Shown here piece after piece: positions 34,529 to 44,354 of a DNA stretch of 59,320 nt. The stretch comes from Legionella sp. (GTDB lineage Bacteria; Pseudomonadota; Gammaproteobacteria; Legionellales; Legionellaceae). The notes below the pieces were generated by a model. The model worked only from the letters and a program-made list of their open reading frames with translations. It ran no database searches and was not told the DNA's origin. The stretch is taken from the NCBI GenBank assembly GCA_013697625.1, contig JACCWN010000167.1, positions 1 through 59,320 on the forward strand, written 5' to 3'. Position 1 is the first letter of the stretch. Each line of letters begins with the position of its first letter. The translations under genes were made by a program, and so were the position numbers.

Positions 34529-35830
34529 ATGTATTCTGAAAATCGGAATAATTATGCAATCATTGGTTGGCTGATTTGCGGTCTCGGTGCCATATTTTAT
34601 AGTTATGAATATTTGTTACGTATAGCTCCAAGTGTTATGGAAGGTCCGCTGCGTGAGCACTTTAATCTTTCTGCCACAGGGTTTGGTATGGTCTCATCTA
34701 TTTATTATGCAGCCTATGTGCCTATGCAGTTACCTGTAGGTGTATTATTAGATAGATATGGCCCCAGAAGATTATTAACATTTGCCTGTTTAGTGTGCGT
34801 TATCGGGACCTTCATCTACACAGGAACCTCAGTTGCTTGGATTGCTGCCATTGGTCGATTTTTGGTGGGATTTGGATCTGCCTTTGCTTTCGTAGGTGTA
34901 TTGAAATTAGCAACCATCTGGCTCCCTGAAAATAGATTGGGTATGGTTGCAGGCATGACTTCAGCTTTGGGGACCGTAGGCGCTATGTTGGGCGATAACT
35001 TTTTAAGTATTTTTGTAGATAAACTGGGTTGGATTAAATCCTTAAACTACACAGCCGTTTTTGGTATTGGCTTAATATTTGTTTTATGGTTTGGGATTTC
35101 TGATAAAAAAAATAGTCATCATCAAGAAGGTGGCACTATACCTACCTTTAAAAAAGGATTTGTTGATTTGGAAATTATTTTGAAAAATAAACAAATTTGG
35201 TTAAATGGACTGTACGGTTGTTTGGTCTATTTACCCACAAGTGTATTTGCTGAATTGTGGGGAATACCCTATTTAAGACATGCGCATGGCTTTACAGCAG
35301 AAGCTGCGGGCCTTGCAAATTCTATACTTTTTTTAGGCTTTGCTTTGGGTGCGCCACTGATGGGTTATATTTCTGATCGATTGGCTCGCAGAAAATTTCC
35401 TATGTTTGTGGGGGCTATGGGCGCTGCAATAGTCATGTTAATGATACTATATCTCCCAGGATTGAGCGTATCTAGTATACAAGCTTTGATGTTTTTATTG
35501 GGACTGCTGTACAGCGCCCAAGCCATTGTATTTGCAGTTGGTAGAGAAATAAGTCCAGGGGAGGCCGCAGGTACTGCTATGGCTTTAACCAATATGCTCG
35601 TAATGTTGGGTGCAATGTTTCTTCAACCACTGGTTGGACATTTATTGGACTTTAGTTTAAGCTTACGTGTTGGAGATTCAGCCCTAGCTGGTGTTGGTGT
35701 TGAAAACTTGAAAAAACTATACACCATTGCTGATTATCAAATTGCTTTGGCTTTTATACCACTGGGTATATTTATAGCTGCAATAATAACCTTCTTTCTA
35801 AAAGAAACACATGCCCATGCTAAAGAGTAA
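34529..35830 (+). CDS. MFS transporter (first of a tandem pair)
   Basis: A 433-aa, 12-helix major facilitator. The loop 2-3 signature is GVLLDRYGPRRLL and a second appears after helix 8 (YISDRLARRK). The ATG at 34529 is preceded by AAGGAG, so the longer frame from 34490 is rejected. The N-terminal pattern YSYEYLLRIAPSVMEGPL matches the next gene (YCYEFILRILPGALENEL), so the two are paralogues from a tandem duplication. Substrate unknown; this family is frequent in Legionellales. Confidence 0.85.
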   Translation: MYSENRNNYAIIGWLICGLGAIFYSYEYLLRIAPSVMEGPLREHFNLSATGFGMVSSIYYAAYVPMQLPVGVLLDRYGPRRLLTFACLVCVIGTFIYTGTSVAWIAAIGRFLVGFGSAFAFVGVLKLATIWLPENRLGMVAGMTSALGTVGAMLGDNFLSIFVDKLGWIKSLNYTAVFGIGLIFVLWFGISDKKNSHHQEGGTIPTFKKGFVDLEIILKNKQIWLNGLYGCLVYLPTSVFAELWGIPYLRHAHGFTAEAAGLANSILFLGFALGAPLMGYISDRLARRKFPMFVGAMGAAIVMLMILYLPGLSVSSIQALMFLLGLLYSAQAIVFAVGREISPGEAAGTAMALTNMLVMLGAMFLQPLVGHLLDFSLSLRVGDSALAGVGVENLKKLYTIADYQIALAFIPLGIFIAAIITFFLKETHAHAKE

Positions 35831-37115
35831 GAATGATACAATTTCTAGAGGACAATTATTATTTGGCCTACTTATCTGTCTTATAGGAGCTTCTTTTTAT
35901 TGTTATGAATTCATACTCCGCATCCTTCCGGGAGCTCTTGAAAATGAGCTCTCTGCAGCAATGGGACATATCACCGCTACAACTTTTGGTCAAATTGCCG
36001 GTTTATATTATATCGCTTATTCACCCATGCAAATGCCTGTGGGCATGCTCATGGACAGATATGGACCAAGAGTTCTACTCACCTTAGCTTGTTTATGTTG
36101 TGCCTTGGGTTCTTGGATGTTTACCCTAACCTACTCTTTGCTTTTGGTGGGGTGTGGACGTTTTTTAGTAGGATTTGGTTCATCTTTTGCTTTTATTGGT
36201 GTTTTATCCTTGGCTTTTCATTGGTTACCAAAACGATTCTTCTCGCTTGCTGTTGGTTTGATTACAACCTTGGGTATGTTAGGGCCAATGTATGCGCAGA
36301 TAAAAATCACAGAATGGTCGGTTGAAGTAGGTTGGCAGAGGGTTTTATTCATTATCACTTTATCTGGATTCGTATTAAACGCCTTAATTTTTTTAGTAGT
36401 ACGCGATGGTCCCAAAGGACATATATCCAATACCTACCCATTACCAAAATTCTTTCACAATGTTCTAAAAGTTTTAATGGCCAAAGAAGTGTGGCTTATT
36501 GGCCTGGTAGGTGCCTGTTTGTATACATCCTTGTCTGTTTTTGGTGAATTATGGGGTAAAACCTATCTGGAACAAGCCCATCACTTAACCAAAGTTCAAG
36601 CTGCGCATTCGATCTCTGCTGTTTTCTTAGGGTGGGCCATCGGCGCTCCTATAGCTGGGTATATATCTGATAAGACAGGTAGGAGGTTGTCAATACTGCT
36701 TTTGGGAACTGTATTGAGCCTTGTTTGTATTGCTTTAATCTTATATAGCCCAGGATTGTCCTACGTTCTTTTGAATTTATTATTATTTTTTTATGGGCTT
36801 TTTAGCTCAACTGAAATCATTGTTTTTACAATGGCTAAAGAGTGCACCGCTATCACATTATCAGGCACCGTATTTGCAGCAACCAATATGATAGTGTCTT
36901 TTGGCGGTGTATTACTACAGCCTTTGGTTGGTAAGCTACTAGATTATTTTGATAGGTATGGACATTTAATTGATGGTGTACATGTTTATAGTAAAGCCAG
37001 TTATCAGGCTGCTTTATCAGTCATTCCTTTTTCTTTATTGATGGTCATTGTCTTAGCTTACTTTATTAAAATTAATATATTGAATAATACCAAAAGAACA
37101 ATGAATAGCCTGTAA
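35811..37115 (+). CDS. MFS transporter (second of a tandem pair)
   Basis: A 434-aa, 12-helix major facilitator paralogous to the preceding gene, with which it overlaps by 20 bases. It has the signature GMLMDRYGPRVLL and a second loop YISDKTGRRLSIL. The overlap means the pair is co-translated. The two may act on related substrates or together. The end converges on the dam-type gene with about 50 bases between. Confidence 0.85.
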   Translation: MPMLKSKNDTISRGQLLFGLLICLIGASFYCYEFILRILPGALENELSAAMGHITATTFGQIAGLYYIAYSPMQMPVGMLMDRYGPRVLLTLACLCCALGSWMFTLTYSLLLVGCGRFLVGFGSSFAFIGVLSLAFHWLPKRFFSLAVGLITTLGMLGPMYAQIKITEWSVEVGWQRVLFIITLSGFVLNALIFLVVRDGPKGHISNTYPLPKFFHNVLKVLMAKEVWLIGLVGACLYTSLSVFGELWGKTYLEQAHHLTKVQAAHSISAVFLGWAIGAPIAGYISDKTGRRLSILLLGTVLSLVCIALILYSPGLSYVLLNLLLFFYGLFSSTEIIVFTMAKECTAITLSGTVFAATNMIVSFGGVLLQPLVGKLLDYFDRYGHLIDGVHVYSKASYQAALSVIPFSLLMVIVLAYFIKINILNNTKRTMNSL

Positions 37116-37168
37116 TAAACAGCCACTCCAAATAATGTTAAGAATTAATCTTGTAAGTTGCTTTTACT

Positions 37169-38026
37169 TCATAGCCCTTGTGTTGAAGCTGAGGGATTAT
37201 AAATATTTGTTTTTTTGGAATCATAAACAGCCAACAATTCCTTTGCCGGCTGTCTATTATTAGCTTTACAGTTAATCCAACGGGCTACTTTAAAACTGTG
37301 AATGGTAGCGGTTTTATACTGATGACGAGTAAATTCTGTATCATGGTTTGATATGATAACAGGAATGCCTTTTGATGCGGTTTCTTTAGCCAGCTCGGCT
37401 AATTCGATGTGATCTTCAAGTGAAAATTTATTTTGGGTATAAGCAAAAGCTTTTGTATGTTCTGTCAAAGGCACATAGGGTGGATCGCAATAGACTATGT
37501 CGCCTTTTTCTGCTAACTCGAATGTTTTACGGAAATCGCTGAAAGTAAATTGCACATTTTGACTTTTCTTATGAAAATACAGCATCTCCTTTTTTGGAAA
37601 ATAGGGGTTTACATATAAGCCAAAAGGAACATTATAAATTCCTTTAGAATTATATCTACAAAGTCCATTGTAACCATGACGATTCAAATATAAAAAAATT
37701 GCGGACTTCATGTCTGAGGTGGGTAAACTATTAAAGTGGGAACGAAAACTATAATATTTGTCCTCGACATTGTTTTCTACAATAAAATACTCTTTACAAT
37801 ACTCTATAAAAGATTCCCCCTTGTTTTGTAGGGTGGTAAAAATTGTTACTAAATCTTGATTGGTTTCTGCTAACAGGTAAGATGAGTACTCTGTATTTAT
37901 GAAAACCACCCCAGAGCCGGTAAATGGTTCTATCAATCTGCGAGCAGGAGGTAGTTTAGGAATAATTTGATTCAAACAATTGTATTTGGACCCCGCCCAT
38001 TTTAAAAATCCTCTGATCTGAACCAT
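37169..38026 (-). CDS. dam: Dam-type DNA adenine methyltransferase
   Basis: A 285-aa class D12 adenine-N6 methyltransferase. The N-terminal FLKWAGSKYNCL and EPFTGSGVVFIN motif (SAM binding), and DIVYCDPPYVPL with the DPPY catalytic motif are in the order seen in Dam; the ISNHDTEF segment is also typical. It would methylate adenine in GATC for mismatch repair and replication control, or be a restriction-type solitary enzyme. No restriction gene is adjacent, favouring the Dam role. It is on the minus strand between the MFS pair and sdhC. Confidence 0.9.
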   Translation of the reverse strand: MVQIRGFLKWAGSKYNCLNQIIPKLPPARRLIEPFTGSGVVFINTEYSSYLLAETNQDLVTIFTTLQNKGESFIEYCKEYFIVENNVEDKYYSFRSHFNSLPTSDMKSAIFLYLNRHGYNGLCRYNSKGIYNVPFGLYVNPYFPKKEMLYFHKKSQNVQFTFSDFRKTFELAEKGDIVYCDPPYVPLTEHTKAFAYTQNKFSLEDHIELAELAKETASKGIPVIISNHDTEFTRHQYKTATIHSFKVARWINCKANNRQPAKELLAVYDSKKTNIYNPSASTQGL

Positions 38027-38139
38027 AATACTAAGCAGAATTGAATTGTCATGTAGTATCTCTTATTTTTTTTAAAAAAAATAGTGTAAGTAAAAAGTTC
38101 ATTATTGGGCCTACATAACTTTCCGTGATAAAATCAGAA

Positions 38140-38148
38140 TGGTATACT
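38140..38148 (+). promoter_or_regulatory. Probable extended -10 promoter of sdhCDAB
   Basis: The sequence TGGTATACT has an extended -10 (TGn plus TATACT) about 55 bases before the sdhC start. The matching -35 area is weak, as is common when an extended -10 is present. Confidence 0.4.
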
Positions 38149-38201
38149 TCACAATTGCTTCGAGTACCGAATAGCAGCTGAATTTTGAGGAAGAATGTAT
38201 A

Positions 38202-38576
38202 GTGAATAAAAAAAGACCAATTAATCTTGATTTACGTAGTTTAAAATATCCACCCATGGCTATTGTATCCATACTTCATCGAGTATCTGGCGTGGTTATT
38301 TTTATATTATTACCCATTGTGCTTTTTATGATGTCTCGGTCTCTGAACTCTGAAGCCAGTTTCACACAAATGGAAAATACGCTAACAAATCCAGGCTATA
38401 AGTTAGTTCTTTGGCTTTTTGCAGCCTCTTTTATATTTCATACCATAGCCGGTGCTCGTCACATGATTATGGATCTAGGCTATGGCGAAGAACTTAGTGT
38501 CAGTCGACGTACTGCTGTGGCTGTTATTGTACTTTCTATTATTTCTACACTTTTACTTGGAATTTGGATATGGTAA
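38202..38576 (+). CDS. sdhC: Succinate dehydrogenase cytochrome b556 subunit
   Basis: SdhC anchors the enzyme in the inner membrane and helps bind heme b and ubiquinone. The 124-aa protein starts at GTG with GAGGAAG ahead. It has three membrane segments, the SILHRVSGVVIF motif (quinone site region) and FHTIAGARHMIMDLGYG, containing the heme-ligand histidine. It opens the sdhCDAB operon; its stop overlaps the sdhD start. Confidence 0.93.
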   Translation: MNKKRPINLDLRSLKYPPMAIVSILHRVSGVVIFILLPIVLFMMSRSLNSEASFTQMENTLTNPGYKLVLWLFAASFIFHTIAGARHMIMDLGYGEELSVSRRTAVAVIVLSIISTLLLGIWIW

Positions 38577-38917
38577 CAAATGTTACAAGTTTAACCGGAA
38601 ATGGGTTAAAAGATTGGTTGATACAGCGACTGTCTGCTGTATATTTATTAGTTTATTCTGTCTTTTTTTTGGGTTTTATACTATATCATCCTCACATAAA
38701 TTACACACAATGGCACGCATTATTCACCAATGTGGTTTTTAAAGGCGCAACGATCCTAGCATTATTGCTATTGTCATTGCATGCTTGGATTGGGATATGG
38801 ACCGTTACCACTGATTATCTGACTTGCACTGCTGTGCGATTATCGATACAAATCGGTGTATGTTTTTGGCTTCTTAGCCAGTTTATTTGGGGTTTACAAA
38901 TCCTATGGGGGCAATGA
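38570..38917 (+). CDS. sdhD: Succinate dehydrogenase membrane anchor subunit
   Basis: SdhD is the second anchor of complex II. The 115-aa protein has three membrane segments, with GLKDWLIQRLSAVYLLVYS at the start, LHAWIGIWTVTTDYL holding a likely heme histidine and the C-terminal FIWGLQILWG. The ATG at 38570 overlaps the sdhC stop by 7 bases, so the two small subunits are coupled. Confidence 0.92.
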   Translation: MVTNVTSLTGNGLKDWLIQRLSAVYLLVYSVFFLGFILYHPHINYTQWHALFTNVVFKGATILALLLLSLHAWIGIWTVTTDYLTCTAVRLSIQIGVCFWLLSQFIWGLQILWGQ

Positions 38918-38920
38918 CGT

Positions 38921-40690
38921 ATGGCAATTGCACGTAATCGTTTCGATGCAATAATTATTGGGGCAGGTGGTGCTGGCATGCGTGCCGCATTACAGCTGGC
39001 TAATTCAGGTTTAAAAACTGCTTTAATCTCTAAAGTATTTCCAACCCGCTCACACACGGTGTCTGCTCAAGGTGGAATTACTGCCGCTTTAGGGAATTCT
39101 GATGTAGATGATTGGCGTTGGCACATGTATGACACAGTTAAAGGCGCAGATTATATTGGCGATCAAGACTGCATAGAGTATATGTGCAAAACAGGCCCCC
39201 AGGCTGTTTACGAACTGGAACATATGGGACTACCCTTTTCCCGGATGGACAATGGTAAAATATATCAACGTCAATTTGGTGGACAATCAAAAAATTTTGG
39301 GGGTGCACAAGCAGCTCGTACCTGTGCTGCTGCTGACAGAACGGGCCATGCCTTATTACATACTTTATACCAACAAAACTTGAAAGCCAAAACGCACATT
39401 TTCAGCGAGTGGTATGCCATTGACTTTGTAAAAGATGCGCAGGGACAAATCGCTGGTATCACCGCTTTAGATATTGAGTCTGGGGAGCTGGTTTTCTTTC
39501 AAAGCAGAGTTTGTATTTTAGCGACTGGCGGTGCAGGACGTATTTTTCAATCAACCACCAATGCTTACATTAATACTGGTGACGGCCTGGGTATGGCCTT
39601 AAGAGCAGGGTTACCTGTTCAAGATATGGAAATGTGGCAATTTCATCCCACAGGCATCGCGGGCTCTGGAACCTTAGTGACAGAAGGTTGTCGCGGAGAG
39701 GGTGGTTATCTCATCAATAAAGACGGTGAGCGCTTTATGGAACGCTATGCCCCTCATGTAAAAGATTTGGCTTCCAGAGACGTCGTGTCTCGTTCTATAG
39801 CATTAGAACTTCGTGCTGGCATGGGATTTAATCCTGAAGGTGTGGACTATGTAAAATTAAAATTAGATCATTTGGGTGCTGATTTGATTATGTCACGTTT
39901 GCCAGGTATTCGTGAGCTTTCTTTGAAGTTTGCTGGCGTGGATCCTATTGTTGAGCCTATTCCTGTTGTGCCTACTTGCCATTACAGTATGGGAGGTGTT
40001 CCTACCAACATGCATGGTCAAGTTTTGAGTAAAACAGGTGGACAAGAGCAAGTCATCGAAGGTTTATATGCAGTAGGTGAGTGTGCCTGTGTTTCTGTTC
40101 ATGGAGCGAATCGGCTTGGGGGAAATTCTTTGCTTGACTTAGTTGTATTTGGTCGCGCAGCTGGTTTACATGTTGAGGAACTAGCCAAGTCAAATCATTT
40201 ACCAGACATGGCTTATATCGCTGATGAGGATATATCAGCGTCTTTGAGTAGATATGAGCGTTGGGATAATTCCACAGGCGGCGATAGCCCTGCCCTTATC
40301 CGTGAGCAAATGCAAAAGGTTATGCAAGAAGACTTTGGCGTTTTTAGAACTGGGGCCATCATGGCCTCTGGTTTAAAAAAATTACAAGAATTGAGAGAGC
40401 GACTTGCTCATGCGCATTTAGGCGATAAAAGTCGTGTGTTCAATACAGACCGTATAGCTGCCTTGGAGCTGGATAATCTCATGGCAACAGCCTATGCTAC
40501 CGCACAATCGGCCATTGCACGCACTGAAAGCCGCGGGGCTCATAGTAGAGAAGATTATCCAGAAAGAGATGATCTAAACTGGATTAAGCATATTTTATAT
40601 TTTGAACAAGGTGAAGTCATTGATTATCGACCAGTGAATATATCACCCCAACACATTGCACCCTTTGAGCCAAAAGAACGGGTCTATTAA
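38921..40690 (+). CDS. sdhA: Succinate dehydrogenase flavoprotein subunit
   Basis: SdhA oxidises succinate to fumarate with covalently bound FAD. The 589-aa protein has the FAD-binding start [16 protein letters not shown], the flavin-linking [11 protein letters not shown] motif (histidine), the active-site segments [16 protein letters not shown] and MWQFHPTGI, and a C-terminal Arg/His-rich lid [18 protein letters not shown]. It starts three bases after sdhD ends. Length and motifs are normal. Confidence 0.97.
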   Translation: MAIARNRFDAIIIGAGGAGMRAALQLANSGLKTALISKVFPTRSHTVSAQGGITAALGNSDVDDWRWHMYDTVKGADYIGDQDCIEYMCKTGPQAVYELEHMGLPFSRMDNGKIYQRQFGGQSKNFGGAQAARTCAAADRTGHALLHTLYQQNLKAKTHIFSEWYAIDFVKDAQGQIAGITALDIESGELVFFQSRVCILATGGAGRIFQSTTNAYINTGDGLGMALRAGLPVQDMEMWQFHPTGIAGSGTLVTEGCRGEGGYLINKDGERFMERYAPHVKDLASRDVVSRSIALELRAGMGFNPEGVDYVKLKLDHLGADLIMSRLPGIRELSLKFAGVDPIVEPIPVVPTCHYSMGGVPTNMHGQVLSKTGGQEQVIEGLYAVGECACVSVHGANRLGGNSLLDLVVFGRAAGLHVEELAKSNHLPDMAYIADEDISASLSRYERWDNSTGGDSPALIREQMQKVMQEDFGVFRTGAIMASGLKKLQELRERLAHAHLGDKSRVFNTDRIAALELDNLMATAYATAQSAIARTESRGAHSREDYPERDDLNWIKHILYFEQGEVIDYRPVNISPQHIAPFEPKERVY

Positions 40691-40700
40691 GAGGAAAATC

Positions 40701-41423
40701 ATGGCTGAAACCAGACAATTAATCTTGTCCATTTATCGTTATAATCCAGAGCTTGATACTAAGCCCTACATGAAAGATTATGAGTTAAGGATACCGGCTA
40801 AAAGTGATCCCATGCTGCTTACCTTACTGGAGCGCTTGAAGGATGAACAAGACTCTACTATCACCTACAGACGTTCTTGCCGTGAGGGGGTGTGTGGCTC
40901 CGATGGGATGAATATAAATGGATCTAATGGCCTGGCTTGTATCACCTCGCTTTCTAGTTTAAAAACAGATAAAATCGTGATTCGACCCTTACCGGGCTTT
41001 CCGGTGATACGGGACTTGGCTGTTGATATGTCCCAGTTTTACCAACAATATGAACGCGTAGAACCCTACCTACAAAATGATTCAGTTGTTCCTGCCCAAG
41101 AAAGACTACAGTCACCTGAAGAGCGCGCTCAGCTTGATGGTCTTTATGAATGTATTTTGTGTGCTTGTTGTACCAGTGCTTGCCCTTCTTTCTGGTGGAA
41201 CCCAGAGAAGTTTGTAGGACCTGCGGGACTATTACAAGCAAGGCGGTTTCTAGCAGACAGTCGAGATAATGCAACGGGACATCGGTTAGATAAATTACAA
41301 GATCCATTTTCTGTGTTTCGTTGTCGTACAATTATGAACTGCACCACTGTTTGTCCAAAAGGACTCAATCCAGCGCAAGCAATTGCCAAAATACGCATAC
41401 AAATGTTACAACAAGAAACCTAA
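40701..41423 (+). CDS. sdhB: Succinate dehydrogenase iron-sulfur subunit
   Basis: SdhB passes electrons from FAD to quinone by three iron-sulfur clusters. The 240-aa protein has the 2Fe-2S ligands in SCREGVCGSDGMNING, the 4Fe-4S motif YECILCACCTSACPS and the 3Fe-4S and last ligands in CRTIMNCTTVCPKGLNP. The ATG at 40701 has GAGG ahead and yields the normal N-terminus; the upstream extension is not part of the protein. It is the last gene of sdhCDAB. Confidence 0.97.
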   Translation: MAETRQLILSIYRYNPELDTKPYMKDYELRIPAKSDPMLLTLLERLKDEQDSTITYRRSCREGVCGSDGMNINGSNGLACITSLSSLKTDKIVIRPLPGFPVIRDLAVDMSQFYQQYERVEPYLQNDSVVPAQERLQSPEERAQLDGLYECILCACCTSACPSFWWNPEKFVGPAGLLQARRFLADSRDNATGHRLDKLQDPFSVFRCRTIMNCTTVCPKGLNPAQAIAKIRIQMLQQET

Positions 41424-41426
41424 CCT

Positions 41427-41455
41427 GCGCACTTTGGTTGCGCCATGTTTTTTTT
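41427..41455 (+). terminator. Terminator or attenuator between sdhB and sucA
   Basis: A short stem GCGCA / TGCGC (41427-41431, 41439-41443) is followed by eight T residues at 41448-41455. The stem is short, so it may only partly stop transcripts, allowing separate tuning of sdh and suc genes. Confidence 0.5.
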
Positions 41456-41519
41456 AAGGCTTAGTGCATAATAGAGATTTTGGTTGCCGATTGATACGGT
41501 TAACCTTTGGAGAGTATAA

Positions 41520-44327
41520 ATGAGCAGTTCTGATCTGCAACAACAATGGGCTTCTGCCTATTTGTCTGGTGGTAGCATGGCTTATGTAGATAGTCTTTAC
41601 GAAGACTATCTGCTCGACCCGAATTCATTGCCAGCTGATTGGAAGGCAGTATTTGACGCCTTTCCTAAAGTTAAGGGCGCAGCTAAAGAAGTTCCTCACA
41701 AAGAAATACGTAATTATTTCTTGCAACAAGTCAGGCAACCATCTTCTTCAAAAGTTACCCAACATGTAGACTCCAAACAATACCAAGTGGCAAATTTAAT
41801 CAATGCTTTTCGCACCTATGGACACCTTGCAGCCAAACTTGATCCTTTGGGTTTGGCTCATGCCAATCCAGTACCCAATTTAGGTCTGGCCTATCATGAA
41901 TTATCAAAGGAAGATAAAGATTCAATTTTTTATGTAGGTACTGATTTTAATAGCACAAAGATTTCCTTAGGTGAATTAGACAAAGCGCTTCATGAAACTT
42001 ATTGTGGCAGTATAGGTATTGAATACATGCATCTTTTTAGTACTGAAGAAACCAAGTGGTGGCAGTATAAAATGGAATCTGTACGGGCAAGACCCTCTTT
42101 TGATGCAGAGACTAAATTAAACCTTTTAAAAGATTTGATTGCAGCCGATGGATTGGAACGCTATTTAGGTACGAGATATGTAGGGCAAAAACGCTTTTCT
42201 CTTGAAGGCGGTGACGCATTGATTCCCTTAATGAAGAATATACTCAATAAGGCCGGTAAAGAGGATGTAAAAGAAGTTGTAATAGGCATGGCCCATAGAG
42301 GGCGTTTGAATGTATTGGTGAACGTTTTAGGTAAAGAACCAGGGGAACTTTTTCAAGAATTTGAAGGAAAAATTCAAGTGGACCGGACTGGAGATGTTAA
42401 ATATCACCAAGGATTTTCTTCATACATTAAAACAAATTCCAGCAACATCTTGCATGTTGTTCTTGCCTTTAATCCTTCTCATTTAGAAATTATAAGCCCT
42501 GTAGTTGAAGGATCTGTCCGTGCTCGCTTAAGACGACGCAACGATCTTGCAGAAAAAAATTCGGTCATACCCGTTGTAATTCATGGAGACGCAGCCTTTG
42601 CAGGTCAGGGTGTGGTTATGGAAACCTTTAATTTTTCTCAAGCACCCGGGTATTGCACAGGTGGAACGATACATATTGTGGTCAATAATCAGATTGGTTT
42701 TACTACCAATCCTGCAGATGCGCGCTCTACACCCTATTGTACTGACGTTGCAAAAATGGTTGAAGCACCCGTCCTTCATGTGAATGGAGATGATCCAGAA
42801 GCTGTGATTTTCGCAACACAACTTGCTTTTGATTTCAGAATGAAATTTAAGCGTGATGTGGTGATAGATTTGGTGTGTTATAGACGTCAAGGACATAACG
42901 AAGCTGATGAGCCTGCTGTGACACAACCTTGCATGTATAAACAAATTAAAAATATGCGTCCTTTACGAGAAATATATGCAGAACAATTAATAAAAGAAGA
43001 CATATTAACCTCTGATGAAGCTATTAAATTAGTTGACGCATATCGCGATAGATTGGATAAGGGTGAAACAGTTGTTGAATTGTTCCCTGATGAATTTAAT
43101 GGAAAATATTCTGCAAATTGGGCGCCTTATCTTCAAGGAAAGTGGACAGATAAAGCAGACACAACCATCAGCAAAGAATCACTGTATGTGTTAACAAAAC
43201 AACTTCAAACCATTCCTGATACTTTTCATCTGCACCCAGTTGTAATAAGGTTACTGGCTGATAGACAAAAAATGACTGAGGGTGAAATCCCTATGAATTG
43301 GGGATATGCAGAAAATCTGGCATTTGCTAGCCTATTACAAGAGGGCTATGGTGTACGATTATCAGGTCAAGATTCTGGTCGTGGAACCTTTGGTCATCGA
43401 CATGCAGTATTACATGATATTGAAACCGGTGAGTTCTATACTCCTTTAAAAAATATCTCGAAAAAAATCAACAGACCCTTTGATGTTATTGACTCCGTTT
43501 TGTCTGAAGAGGCAGTGTTGGCTTTTGAATATGGGTATTCTTCATCTGAACCTGATTTTCTAGACATTTGGGAAGCGCAATTTGGAGATTTTGCAAACGG
43601 TGCTCAAGTGGTCATTGATCAGTTTATCAGCTCTGGTGAACAAAAATGGGGGCGTTTGTGTGGGCTTGTTATGATGTTGCCTCACGGATATGAAGGACAA
43701 GGCCCTGAGCATTCCTCTGCTCGATTAGAACGTTTCATGCAATTGTGTGCCCAACACAATATTCAAGTATGTACGCCAACCACACCTGCACAAATATTTC
43801 ACTTGTTGCGCCGCCAAATGTTAAGAGATTTTCGAAAACCCTTGATTATAATGACACCTAAAAGTCTTTTACGTCATAAACTTGCGGTGTCATCTCTTGA
43901 TGATTTGATAAAGGGCAAATTTTATAACATAATTCCAGAAATCGATGCTATAAATGCACAAAAGATTACAAAAGTAGTGCTTTGTTGTGGCAAAGTCTAC
44001 TATGATTTATTACAAATGCGCCGAGATAAGGCATTAAAACACGTGGCGATCATACGCATAGAACAGCTGTATCCTTTTCCTATAGAGGAATTACAAGCAG
44101 AATTGGGTAAATATCCTCAGGCAAATACAGTGGTTTGGTGTCAAGAAGAGCCGCAAAATCAAGGTGTGTGGTTCTCCTCTCAACATAACATGATAGAGTG
44201 TTTGCGTCCTAAACAAGACTTAATTTATGTGGGCAGAGAAGTGGCTGCTGCTCCTGCAGTTGGTAGCCCAGTCTTACATGCACAACAACAACAAGCCTTG
44301 GTTGAAAAGGCTTTGTCGCCTAAATAA
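41520..44327 (+). CDS. sucA: 2-oxoglutarate dehydrogenase E1 component
   Basis: SucA decarboxylates 2-oxoglutarate using thiamine diphosphate. The 935-aa length is that of the family. It begins with the E2-binding segment SGGSMAYVDSLYEDYLLDPNSLP-like region, then GMAHRGRLNVL, the thiamine-binding VIHGDAAFAGQGV and NQIGFTTNP, VDLVCYRRQGHNEADEPA and the C-terminal LPHGYEGQGPEHSSARLERF. The ATG follows GGAGAG. It leads sucABCD, encoding the E1, E2 and succinyl-CoA synthetase. Confidence 0.97.
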   Translation: MSSSDLQQQWASAYLSGGSMAYVDSLYEDYLLDPNSLPADWKAVFDAFPKVKGAAKEVPHKEIRNYFLQQVRQPSSSKVTQHVDSKQYQVANLINAFRTYGHLAAKLDPLGLAHANPVPNLGLAYHELSKEDKDSIFYVGTDFNSTKISLGELDKALHETYCGSIGIEYMHLFSTEETKWWQYKMESVRARPSFDAETKLNLLKDLIAADGLERYLGTRYVGQKRFSLEGGDALIPLMKNILNKAGKEDVKEVVIGMAHRGRLNVLVNVLGKEPGELFQEFEGKIQVDRTGDVKYHQGFSSYIKTNSSNILHVVLAFNPSHLEIISPVVEGSVRARLRRRNDLAEKNSVIPVVIHGDAAFAGQGVVMETFNFSQAPGYCTGGTIHIVVNNQIGFTTNPADARSTPYCTDVAKMVEAPVLHVNGDDPEAVIFATQLAFDFRMKFKRDVVIDLVCYRRQGHNEADEPAVTQPCMYKQIKNMRPLREIYAEQLIKEDILTSDEAIKLVDAYRDRLDKGETVVELFPDEFNGKYSANWAPYLQGKWTDKADTTISKESLYVLTKQLQTIPDTFHLHPVVIRLLADRQKMTEGEIPMNWGYAENLAFASLLQEGYGVRLSGQDSGRGTFGHRHAVLHDIETGEFYTPLKNISKKINRPFDVIDSVLSEEAVLAFEYGYSSSEPDFLDIWEAQFGDFANGAQVVIDQFISSGEQKWGRLCGLVMMLPHGYEGQGPEHSSARLERFMQLCAQHNIQVCTPTTPAQIFHLLRRQMLRDFRKPLIIMTPKSLLRHKLAVSSLDDLIKGKFYNIIPEIDAINAQKITKVVLCCGKVYYDLLQMRRDKALKHVAIIRIEQLYPFPIEELQAELGKYPQANTVVWCQEEPQNQGVWFSSQHNMIECLRPKQDLIYVGREVAAAPAVGSPVLHAQQQQALVEKALSPK

Positions 44328-44354
44328 TATACAAACTAATGAAAAGGTAAAATC

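Noticed and set aside
42528..42944. Minus-strand open frame of 138 codons inside sucA
   Set aside because: It mirrors a conserved coding region on the other strand and has no independent signals.
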